NCBI GenBank assembly: GCA_021203865.1
Contig: JAJQAJ010000023.1
Coordinates: forward strand, 1 to 55,398
Direction of reading: 5' to 3'
Source: Clostridia bacterium
GTDB lineage: Bacteria; Bacillota; Clostridia; Christensenellales; Borkfalkiaceae
Length of the DNA: 55,398 nucleotides
In this document: positions 27,249-34,835 of the stretch, in pieces
How positions within the stretch are numbered: the first letter of the stretch is position 1
Layout of the letters: the number at the start of each line of letters is the position of its first letter
Notes under the pieces: model-generated
The model's database searches: none
Told to the model about the DNA's origin: nothing
What the model saw: the letters and a program-made list of their open reading frames with translations, nothing else
Position numbers and translations under genes: made by a program

Positions 27249-27866
27249 ATGATAAAGATAAAAAACGCCGTCTACATTAAAGGCGCGGCGGACAAAAAAT
27301 CGTTCCTCACTGACGCGGAGCGGCCCATAATAGCCGTGTCCGGGAGAAGTAACGTCGGAAAGAGCAGCCTCATAAACAAACTCGCGAACCAGGGCAAGCT
27401 CGCCAGGGTTTCAAAAGAGCCGGGACGTACGAGACTTGTGAACTACTTCGATTTCGGACCGTTCATTTTGGCCGACCTTCCGGGATACGGGTTCGCGAAG
27501 GTGTCGAAAGAGGAAAAAGCGCGCTGGGGAAAGATAATGGACGACTTCTTTTCGGAGGAAAGATTCTGCGATTTCGTTTTTGCACTCTGTGACATAAGGC
27601 ACGAGCCCACGGAGGATGACAGGGACATGGTAGGTTTCCTCTATGAGACCGGGATACCTTTTTCCATAATCGCCACCAAGGCTGACAAACTTTCCAGATC
27701 GCAGATTGGAACACGCCGCCATGACATAGCCAATTTTTTCGGCTGCGGCAGGGACGACGTCGTCGTGACGTCCTCCGTGACGGGCGCGGGGATTGGAGAC
27801 GTACTTGAAATAATAGAAACCGCCGTGAGCGTCAAGGCTGGCGGCGAAGGAGACTTAGATGAGTAA
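27249..27866 (+). CDS. engB: Ribosome biogenesis GTP-binding protein EngB/YsxC
   Basis: The 205-residue GTPase has G1 GRSNVGKSSLINKL, G2 region EPGRTRLVNYF, G3 DLPGYGFAK, G4 TKADKLSR and G5 VTSSVTGAGI. It assists assembly of the large ribosomal subunit. It begins one base after the lon stop and overlaps the next gene by 8 bases. Confidence 0.95.
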   Translation: MIKIKNAVYIKGAADKKSFLTDAERPIIAVSGRSNVGKSSLINKLANQGKLARVSKEPGRTRLVNYFDFGPFILADLPGYGFAKVSKEEKARWGKIMDDFFSEERFCDFVFALCDIRHEPTEDDRDMVGFLYETGIPFSIIATKADKLSRSQIGTRRHDIANFFGCGRDDVVVTSSVTGAGIGDVLEIIETAVSVKAGGEGDLDE

Positions 27867-28641
27867 TTTTCTGGCGGCGACCGGGGTTTTCGCTGAGGCG
27901 TGGTTCATAGCTGTTTTCACCGTTCTGGCCGTCGCCATAGTCATATTTGTCCTGGACGTCAACTATCGTTATTTCGCGAAAGCGTTTTTAGACTATCTCG
28001 CGGCGATAGTCTGTGTCATATGCCTTTCTCCCGTGTACATTGTTTTGGCCATAATCGGCAATCGCGCCCTTAAAGCTCACGGCGGAGGTAGGCTTTTCAC
28101 ACGTACACTTTGCTGCGGCAGGGGCGGAAAGAAGATATATCTCCGCTCGTATTCTTTGGAGTCTTTCAACGGCGAGCGGCTCGGGAAATACTCCGACAGA
28201 ATGCAAAGTTCGCACCTTGTCAATCTTCCCAGGTTTCTTGACGTGCTTTCCGGGACACTAAGCATCATAGGTCCGAAACCCATACCGTATCATGACAAGA
28301 CGTTTTTGCCGGAGGGCACGGAGGAAAGGTTCAGATGCCGTCCCGGCATGCTTTCACCGCTCGCGTTTTCCGGAAGTCCCGACATGAAATATGAGGAGGT
28401 GTTCGAGGCGGAGTGCGAGTATGTCCAAAAGCGCGAGATGTTCAAAGACATCGGCATTCTTTTCAGGACTTTTTTGAATTTCACGCGCGGTGACGAAGCG
28501 AACACTCAGGGCGAAAGCAGGGACAAGGAATACTGCGAGGTGCTTTTTGAGCGCGGAGCGGTTTCTCGCGATGACATAGATAAAGCCAAACACGACGCGA
28601 AATACGGATCCCATGGAAGCGTCATGAAACCGACAATTTAG
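27859..28641 (+). CDS. Bacterial sugar transferase-like membrane protein, active site altered
   Basis: The 260-residue protein has a first membrane helix (about 13-35), a second hydrophobic re-entrant segment (about 42-66), and the phosphoglycosyltransferase fold signature LPRFLDVLSGTLSIIGPKP (PF02397). These enzymes put the first sugar phosphate on undecaprenyl phosphate. In the usual motif an Asp-Glu pair sits just before LPQ; here the aligned residues are Val-Asn (HLVNLPRF), so the catalytic dyad seems absent. It overlaps engB by 8 bases and ends before a terminator. It may have lost catalysis or changed role. Confidence 0.72.
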   Translation: MSNFLAATGVFAEAWFIAVFTVLAVAIVIFVLDVNYRYFAKAFLDYLAAIVCVICLSPVYIVLAIIGNRALKAHGGGRLFTRTLCCGRGGKKIYLRSYSLESFNGERLGKYSDRMQSSHLVNLPRFLDVLSGTLSIIGPKPIPYHDKTFLPEGTEERFRCRPGMLSPLAFSGSPDMKYEEVFEAECEYVQKREMFKDIGILFRTFLNFTRGDEANTQGESRDKEYCEVLFERGAVSRDDIDKAKHDAKYGSHGSVMKPTI

Positions 28642-28645
28642 ACAT

Positions 28646-28677
28646 TAAAAAAACGGCGGAGATTTCGTCGTTTTTTT
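28646..28677. terminator. Bidirectional intrinsic terminator
   Basis: Arms AACGGCG (28652-28658) and CGTCGTT (28666-28672) are flanked by an A-run and a T-run, placed between convergent genes. Confidence 0.78.
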
Positions 28678-29361
28678 CTAAGAGATTAGCGTCTTTATGA
28701 CCTCTTCCGCGATTTTGAGTCCCGCCATCGCGGGGACATAGGATATCGAGGCGATGGTCCTTTCATTTTCCGCATGCTTTGCCGCGGGGTCTTCGCAAAA
28801 TACTACTTTGAGTTTTTGAACTCCTCTTTTTTTAAGTTCCCGGCGCATGACCCTCGCGAGCGGGCAACCTGACGTCGAATATATGTCCGTCACACTGAAG
28901 GATGCCGAAAGCCTGTTTCCCGCGCCCATGGCGCTTATTTCGGGTATGCCTTTACTTTCACATTCGACGGCCAGCAAAATTTTTGCGGTGACCATGTCTA
29001 TGGCGTCCACTACGAAAGAATATGAGCCTAAGTCGAATGAGGGAAGCGTGTCATTGTTAAGATACACCGCTTTGGCGTCCACTTTTACGTCCGGGTTTAT
29101 GTCGAGAATCCTTTCTTTCGCGACTTCCGCCTTCGCTTTCCCCACCGTAGTGTTGAGAGCGTACAGCTGCCTGTTTATGTTGGAGATGGCGACAGTGTCC
29201 CCGTCGACTATGCATAGACTGCCGACGCCGGCCCTCGCAAGCGCCTCTATGCAGTAGCTTCCGACTCCGCCCGCGCCGAAGACAATGACCGACGAACATT
29301 TGAGTTTTTCGACGGCTTCGTCACCTATGAGAAGCCTGGTTCTTGTAAACATGTCTTCCAT
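28678..29361 (-). CDS. tcdA: tRNA threonylcarbamoyladenosine dehydratase (ThiF/E1-like)
   Basis: The 227-residue protein is an E1-like enzyme that cyclises t6A37 of tRNA to ct6A using ATP. It begins FTRTRLLIGDEAVEKL and has the nucleotide loop VIVFGAGGVGSYCIEALARAG and DGDTVAISNINRQL; D and R residues of the adenylation site are in place. Cys in GCPLARVMRRELKKRG matches the family. The closest alternative is another ThiF-family adenylyltransferase, but length and start fit TcdA/YgdL. It has a leaderless-type promoter. Confidence 0.88.
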   Translation of the reverse strand: MEDMFTRTRLLIGDEAVEKLKCSSVIVFGAGGVGSYCIEALARAGVGSLCIVDGDTVAISNINRQLYALNTTVGKAKAEVAKERILDINPDVKVDAKAVYLNNDTLPSFDLGSYSFVVDAIDMVTAKILLAVECESKGIPEISAMGAGNRLSASFSVTDIYSTSGCPLARVMRRELKKRGVQKLKVVFCEDPAAKHAENERTIASISYVPAMAGLKIAEEVIKTLIS

Positions 29362-29367
29362 GACTTT

Positions 29368-29396
29368 ATTATAACAATCGCCGCGTCATTTCGCAA
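29368..29396 (-). promoter_or_regulatory. Promoter of tcdA, leaderless type
   Basis: On the minus strand TTGCGA (29391-29396), 17-base spacer, TATAAT (29368-29373), then 6 bases to the ATG at 29361. No room for a ribosome site. Confidence 0.82.
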
Positions 29397-29620
29397 ACAA
29401 AGCCCGCGCAGCATGCGAGAGGAAGTTGTTTGAATGTTTCGAGGTGTATTTGAATGCATTACCATTAGTTCCCTAGTAAAATTTCTATCCACACAAAAAT
29501 TTTTGCCTTGAAAATTTATAACCACAGCATCAAGGTGCTGAAAAATTCATATATCCTATACCGTATTGCGTATTTTGACACTTTTTAGACCGTAGATTAA
29601 GCTGCAGACACCATTTTGAC

Positions 29621-29649
29621 TTGCATTTTCCCCTTTCTACTGTTATAAT
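29621..29649 (+). promoter_or_regulatory. Promoter of the IS transposase
   Basis: TTGCAT (29621-29626), 17-base spacer, TATAAT (29644-29649), about 40 bases upstream of the chosen start. Confidence 0.65.
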
Positions 29650-29689
29650 GTGGATAGGAATAATTCTTACCACATTGGGAGAGCTGAGA

Positions 29690-31192
29690 ATGTATATAGC
29701 ATACGACATAAAGAACGGAGTCAAATATGCAAAATTATACACTTCGCACAGAAAAGGCCAAGAGACGTCAAAGGAATATATCAATCTTGGGCGTGTACTC
29801 GACGAGGAGCGCGGAATATATAAGAATAGGGAAAGAGGTGTATTCACGTTCGACCTCGACAGTAATACGTATGGGGAGGCCCCTGTTGATTTTGTTCCCG
29901 AGCTTATAACAAAGAGCCACACGGAACTCTTGCTTGATTTTGGCGACGCATTCTTTCTGGACAGTTATATGCGCAACTACGGCTTTATGGATGTAATAGA
30001 TGCTATAGAATATGGTAATCCGGACACATTAAAGGCGATGATTTGCTATTATATCCTGTGTTCTACCGCTAATTGTCATGCAGGTACATGGTGGGAAGGG
30101 AGTTATGCGAGCATCTTATATCCCAAAGCAAATCTCACAAGCCAAAGAATCAGCGACTTCCTTGCCACTATTGGAGATGAGGAACATCAACGGAGACTCT
30201 TTAAGGCATACTTCCCATTCTTAAAAACTTGCGGATACAACCTCAGCAGCATTCTGATTGACAGTACCGGACTTCCGAACAGTATACATTTTTCTCTAAC
30301 CGCTATAAACAATCATGCTGGAGAGATTAGCAACGAGGTTAGATTGATATACGTCATACAGCAAGAAACGGGGATGCCAATTTATTTCAGATACTGTCAC
30401 GGTAACGTTATCGACGCAAACACTGTCCCCCGTTGCATTAAGGAATTGGAGGCTCAGGGAGTTTCAACAAAATTTGCGATAATAGACGCAGGATATTTTA
30501 CTCACGAGAACGTGGATATTCTGTTTGAGAACGATATAGCGTTCATCACGAGGTTACAGGAAAATCGGAAACTCTACAAGGAAATCGTCAATGATAACAT
30601 AAACACATTGGAATCCAAGGAGAACATGATAAGGTACAATGGGAAGTTTGCCTATCTGAAGAGGATCGCCTGCGATGTATACGGACATCCCGGATTCGCA
30701 TATCTGGGCTTGGACATCTCAAACAGAGCCGATTCAACCGAGAAAATATTCCGTCGTGCAACAGCTGACAACATATCAGTAGAGGATGTGTTTAACGAAT
30801 TGAAAATGAAGGGCGTATTCATTTTGATCTCATCAAGGGATCTGGAATTAAAGGATGTACTACCGCTGTATTATACGAGAACGCAAATAGAACAAATCTT
30901 TGACATAGGAAAGAATTATGCAAACTTTTTACCTTTAAATGTGCAGACAGAAGTAACATTTCGTGGGCATTTGGTTTTAACATTCATCGCCACGGCGATT
31001 GTAAAACAGATACAAAAAACTCTGCAACCCACATCGGAAAATCCCATTTCTATGTTTATGGCACTGAGAAACCAGAAGTGCAAGGTGTACGACAAAGTGG
31101 TGATTCCCCAAGAACAGGTCAAAAGAGCCAATGACTGCTATAAGCTATTTAAGATAGAGTGTTCTACCTCAATTACCAGACAAGCCACATGA
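29690..31192 (+). CDS. IS1634/IS4-family DDE transposase
   Basis: The 500-residue product starts at the ATG at 29690, which follows a GGGAGAG site; earlier ATGs at 29621 and 29648 overlap the promoter. The DDE triad is visible as Asp191 (ILIDSTGLPN), Asp266 (IIDAGYFTHENV) and Glu401 (YYTRTQIEQIFDIGKN, the YREK-like signature). No frameshift or stop interrupts it, so it may be active. Confidence 0.88.
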   Translation: MYIAYDIKNGVKYAKLYTSHRKGQETSKEYINLGRVLDEERGIYKNRERGVFTFDLDSNTYGEAPVDFVPELITKSHTELLLDFGDAFFLDSYMRNYGFMDVIDAIEYGNPDTLKAMICYYILCSTANCHAGTWWEGSYASILYPKANLTSQRISDFLATIGDEEHQRRLFKAYFPFLKTCGYNLSSILIDSTGLPNSIHFSLTAINNHAGEISNEVRLIYVIQQETGMPIYFRYCHGNVIDANTVPRCIKELEAQGVSTKFAIIDAGYFTHENVDILFENDIAFITRLQENRKLYKEIVNDNINTLESKENMIRYNGKFAYLKRIACDVYGHPGFAYLGLDISNRADSTEKIFRRATADNISVEDVFNELKMKGVFILISSRDLELKDVLPLYYTRTQIEQIFDIGKNYANFLPLNVQTEVTFRGHLVLTFIATAIVKQIQKTLQPTSENPISMFMALRNQKCKVYDKVVIPQEQVKRANDCYKLFKIECSTSITRQAT

Positions 31193-31359
31193 TTCTTATG
31201 TGGTTAGAAATCACAATAGGGAACTATGGATTATTTCATACCATTTGGCTTTCCGAACCCGAGAATTACAATAGTTTTTGTAAATTTTAATTTTGCTTTT
31301 TTAGAATTTGCATCAATAAATTGAAAAGTATCACATACTTGCTGAAATTTTAAGATTTT

Positions 31360-34155
31360 ATGAACAGTGTGTTTTTGACCAATAACACGAAAGAAACCTT
31401 TTTGGAGAGAATTAAGGCGAACCTTGCCGAATGTCAAAGTTTCCTTTTTTCTGTGTCCTTCATAAAAATCGCGGGGCTATCTCTCATATATGACGACATT
31501 AAAAAGGCGCTCAAAAGAGGAGCGAGTGGTAGGGTTATAACCTCGACGTATCAGAATTTCACTGACATAGAGTCACTGAGAAGACTGAAATGCCTTTCCG
31601 ACGAGTTTGGAAGGGAGGTTTTTGACTGTCGTCTAGACTTTGAAAGCTTCATGACTTCTTCCGGCCGCGCAAGGGGATTTCACGTAAAAGGATATTTGTT
31701 TGATTTCGGGACAAGGCGCGAGGTGGTGATAGGCTCTTCCAATCTCACGAGATTCGCGCTTTTAAGAAACATAGAGTGGGACCTTCTTGTGACCGAAAAT
31801 CGGGAAATGACCCCCATATATGATGAGGCGGCCGCCGATTTTGAAAGCCTCTGGGACTGCACCGAAAAGCTCGACGACGGCATGATAGAAAAATACTCAA
31901 AGCATCTAAATTACGCCATAGAGCGATGGGACATGGACTATGAGGATCTGAGCCGCGCCGCCGTGAAGCCAAATTTCATGCAGCGAAGAGCTTTAAAGGA
32001 GTTGTCGAGATTTCGCCAGATGGGCGTGTCGCGCGCGCTTGTCGTGTCCGCCGCCGGAAGCGGAAAAACATACCTCGCAGCTTTTGACGCCTTAAACTTT
32101 GAGCCGGAGAGGCTTTTGTACGTCGTGCATGAGGGGAGCATTCTGGAAAAATCGCTCTCGACATTCATGGAGGTTTTCGGCGCGACCAAAACATACGGAA
32201 GGTTTACGGGCGCGGGGAAGGATTTTGACGCCGATTTTATTTTCTCGACGAACATCTCGGTCGCCGGGCATCTCGAAAGCTTCAAAAAAGACGAGTTCGA
32301 CTACATCATAATAGACGAGTGCCACCACGCCACGGCGGAAAGTTACAAAAAGGTAATGGATTACTTCACGCCGGAGTTTCTATTGGGACTCACCGCCACC
32401 CCGGAAAGGATGGACAACGAGGACGTATTCGGACTTTTCGACGGCAATGTGCCGTATGAGCTGAGACTTCGCGACGCCATTGTGAATGAGCTCGTCGTGC
32501 CGTTCAAATACTTTGGCATACGCGATGAGGCGATAGACTATTCCTCGTCGAATTCAAATTTGAGAGGGCTTGACCTCGATTATTCGGATGACAGGCACTG
32601 TCAGTTCATAGTTGGGGAGATAGAAAAAAGGCGTCCCGAAGGAAAGCTCAAAGCCATAGCTTTTTGCCGTTCGAGAGAGCACGCGAGGATGATGTCGGAG
32701 AGCATGGGCGAATACTACCACACTGCGTATCTATCCGGTCTCAACACGGTGGGCGAGAGAATACGCGCGTATGACGACCTTCAAAGCGACGACGAGAGCA
32801 AGACGGAGATTCTTTTCACTGTCGACATTCTGAACGAGGGCGTCGACATTCCGGCCATCAACATGGTTCTTTTCCTTCGTCCCACGGATTCGTCGACAGT
32901 CTTCATCCAGCAGCTTGGACGCGGGCTCAGAAAATACGAAAATAAAAAGTTCGTCACTGTCCTCGACCTCATCGGCAATAATTATCGGAGGAGCCTCCAG
33001 ATTGCGTTCGCGCTCTGTTCGGTAGGTCAAAACCTTGTTTTTGATAAACCTACGATGATAGACCTTGTGAGGCATGATTTCATACCTTTGGGGCTTAAAG
33101 AATACGGCGTTGAGATATCGATAGACGAAAAGAGCCAGGAAGAGATTTTAAACAGCATAGAAAGAGAGAACCTCAACAGTTTTTCGTATCTTAAGCAGGA
33201 TTACAAAAATTTCAAAATATATGTGGGCTCCCCTACGTACCCCAAACACATGGACTATCTCATAAGCGACTGCGCGCCGGATCTCACAAGGTTTCTTAGC
33301 TCCAGGTCCATAGGAAAGCTCAACCGCTCATACTATAATTTTTTGAAAAGCGTGGGCGAAGAGGAGCTTCCCGAGTTTTCGGAAAAAGAGACAGATTTTC
33401 TGGGTGAACTCTCGTCCTATCTTCCGCTCGTGAGAAAACATGAGTACCTCATCGTAAAAGGCATAATGGAGGGCGTTGACACGTATGCGCTCATGGACGA
33501 GTATCTTAGCGTAAACATACCGGGTTACGAAAAAAAGGAGCTTGACCATGCCCTTAAATATTTTGGCGAATGTGTAAAAAGGGAGGGGGACCGTCTTTTT
33601 CCTACCGTGACTTTTACGGAGGACATGACGGAATATCTCAGAGACCTTATAGATTACGGCCTTGAAAGGTTCGACATGGAATATGAGGATGAGAGAGATT
33701 TCAAGTGCGGACTTTTTTATAGGATGGACCAGGTGCAGCTCAAACTTCTGAGAAACCCCTCTGACATCTTTCGCGGCACATACTATGTGGAAGGAAAGGT
33801 CATTATCTTCGCCTCGCTTCACAAAGACGCGTCGGTGGAGGAAAGGCTTAAATACGCGGACAAGTTTTTGGATGAACATACATTCCAGTGGGAGTCAATG
33901 GTTGACATATCCGCATCTGACCTTGAAAAGATTGAAATGTCGGATTGTGCGTACCTTTTCATAAGAAAAGTGAAATCAGAGTTCGGGCAGACTCTCCCCT
34001 TCACGTTTGTCGGGAAGGGAAACATGAAAAATCCGAGGATGCAGACAAAGACCGACGCAAAAAGCGGCAAAAGGCACGTCACCTATCTTTACGACATAGA
34101 GCTTTTTGAGCCGCTGTCCGACAGCATGGCGTTTGACTTTGGACTTCAAGACTAA
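31360..34155 (+). CDS. PLD-like nuclease / superfamily 2 helicase / DUF3427 protein
   Basis: The 931-residue protein has an N-terminal phospholipase-D-like domain with one HKD-type motif (HVKGYLFDFG then GSSNLT, about residues 108-128), an SF2 helicase core (Walker A SAAGSGKTY near 230, box II IIIDECHHA, box III LTATPERMD, box VI QQLGRGLRKYENK), and a C-terminal DUF3427-like region. This architecture is seen in bacterial DNA-repair or defence helicases; the target is not established. No ribosome site or good promoter precedes the ATG, and the insertion sequence ends only 130 bases upstream with its gene pointing the same way. The remaining 31230-31359 is AT-rich with no other gene. Confidence 0.85.
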   Translation: MNSVFLTNNTKETFLERIKANLAECQSFLFSVSFIKIAGLSLIYDDIKKALKRGASGRVITSTYQNFTDIESLRRLKCLSDEFGREVFDCRLDFESFMTSSGRARGFHVKGYLFDFGTRREVVIGSSNLTRFALLRNIEWDLLVTENREMTPIYDEAAADFESLWDCTEKLDDGMIEKYSKHLNYAIERWDMDYEDLSRAAVKPNFMQRRALKELSRFRQMGVSRALVVSAAGSGKTYLAAFDALNFEPERLLYVVHEGSILEKSLSTFMEVFGATKTYGRFTGAGKDFDADFIFSTNISVAGHLESFKKDEFDYIIIDECHHATAESYKKVMDYFTPEFLLGLTATPERMDNEDVFGLFDGNVPYELRLRDAIVNELVVPFKYFGIRDEAIDYSSSNSNLRGLDLDYSDDRHCQFIVGEIEKRRPEGKLKAIAFCRSREHARMMSESMGEYYHTAYLSGLNTVGERIRAYDDLQSDDESKTEILFTVDILNEGVDIPAINMVLFLRPTDSSTVFIQQLGRGLRKYENKKFVTVLDLIGNNYRRSLQIAFALCSVGQNLVFDKPTMIDLVRHDFIPLGLKEYGVEISIDEKSQEEILNSIERENLNSFSYLKQDYKNFKIYVGSPTYPKHMDYLISDCAPDLTRFLSSRSIGKLNRSYYNFLKSVGEEELPEFSEKETDFLGELSSYLPLVRKHEYLIVKGIMEGVDTYALMDEYLSVNIPGYEKKELDHALKYFGECVKREGDRLFPTVTFTEDMTEYLRDLIDYGLERFDMEYEDERDFKCGLFYRMDQVQLKLLRNPSDIFRGTYYVEGKVIIFASLHKDASVEERLKYADKFLDEHTFQWESMVDISASDLEKIEMSDCAYLFIRKVKSEFGQTLPFTFVGKGNMKNPRMQTKTDAKSGKRHVTYLYDIELFEPLSDSMAFDFGLQD

Positions 34156-34157
34156 AA

Positions 34158-34181
34158 TAGCCGCCTCTTATGAGACGGCTA
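34158..34181 (-). terminator. Hairpin terminator of the pgm-tkt operon
   Basis: TAGCCG-C-CTCTTATGAG-A-CGGCTA is a near-perfect inverted repeat. On the minus strand it is followed by ATTTTAG. It lies 16 bases beyond the last gene on that strand. Confidence 0.6.
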
Positions 34182-34197
34182 AAACATTGCGTGCATA

Positions 34198-34830
34198 TCA
34201 GTTGGGCAAGGTCGGAAACGGCCTTTTTTCCGTAATCACGAAAAGCTCTTCCGGCGTGTATCCGCAGTTTGACCAGCGCGGAATCCCGCTGTTCAGAAAT
34301 TTCATGAACACGTTTATGAACGCCTGCGCTTCGTCGAGGTCATCGAAATTGAACACCCCGGCGTCCGTCATGATTTTGCTAAGGTACGTCATCTTGTCAT
34401 TTCCGCGCATTGCGTTGTGGTAGACGCTTTTTGTTATTTCGTACGCCTTTGCGGCGTCAAGTCCCTGTTTGACCGTGAGATATTCCGTGAAATACTGGCA
34501 GACCGGTGTGTATGGGAAATAATCGTCATCCGCCCAAGGTAAAAATTGATCTTTTGTCAGCGTTTTGAACGGTTTTCCTTCCTGCGCGTCGGCAATCTCA
34601 CTTATTTTCTCCTCGGAAACTTGCGTGTTTACAATGGCATTGTTGTAAACCTTGTAATGTTTGCGTCCGGGACCATAGTCATACATAAGGTCCAGGAAAT
34701 CTTCTTTGAGAAGCTTGACGGAGTTGTATTTGTTGTACAGTGAAAGAAACTTTCCGGGTTTTATGAATCCGTAAAAATTCGCCGCCGCGCGAAGGTACAG
34801 GTCTAAATTTTTTTGTTCTTGTGATGCCAT
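34198..34830 (-). CDS. Conserved-type protein of unknown function
   Basis: The 210-residue protein is soluble, with no signal peptide or membrane segment. Its composition is rich in Tyr, Phe, Lys and Asp. The segment SGIPRWSNCGYTPEELF near the C-terminus resembles the stretch that precedes the SEC-C metal-binding motif in SEC-C domain proteins, but the cysteine motif itself is absent. It begins 5 bases after the transketolase stop, with no clear ribosome site, so translation is probably coupled. I do not recognise a function. Confidence 0.7.
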   Translation of the reverse strand: MASQEQKNLDLYLRAAANFYGFIKPGKFLSLYNKYNSVKLLKEDFLDLMYDYGPGRKHYKVYNNAIVNTQVSEEKISEIADAQEGKPFKTLTKDQFLPWADDDYFPYTPVCQYFTEYLTVKQGLDAAKAYEITKSVYHNAMRGNDKMTYLSKIMTDAGVFNFDDLDEAQAFINVFMKFLNSGIPRWSNCGYTPEELFVITEKRPFPTLPN

Positions 34831-34835
34831 AAGGT

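Larger units (their letters stand above)
29462..31229 (+). mobile_element. Insertion sequence, IS1634/IS4-like, apparently complete
   Basis: One transposase gene is bounded by imperfect inverted repeats: the left end reads CCATTAGTTCCCTAGTAAAA and the right end, on the opposite strand, CCATAGTTCCCTATTGTGAT, with matching continuing through TTTCTA-CCACA. A 4-base direct repeat ATTA flanks it (29458-29461 and 31230-31233), a tentative target duplication. Total length is 1768 bases. It is AT-richer than its neighbours and separates tcdA from the helicase gene. A short hairpin CAGCA/TGCTG lies at 29525-29540 in the left untranslated part. The exact ends could shift by a few bases. Confidence 0.83.
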
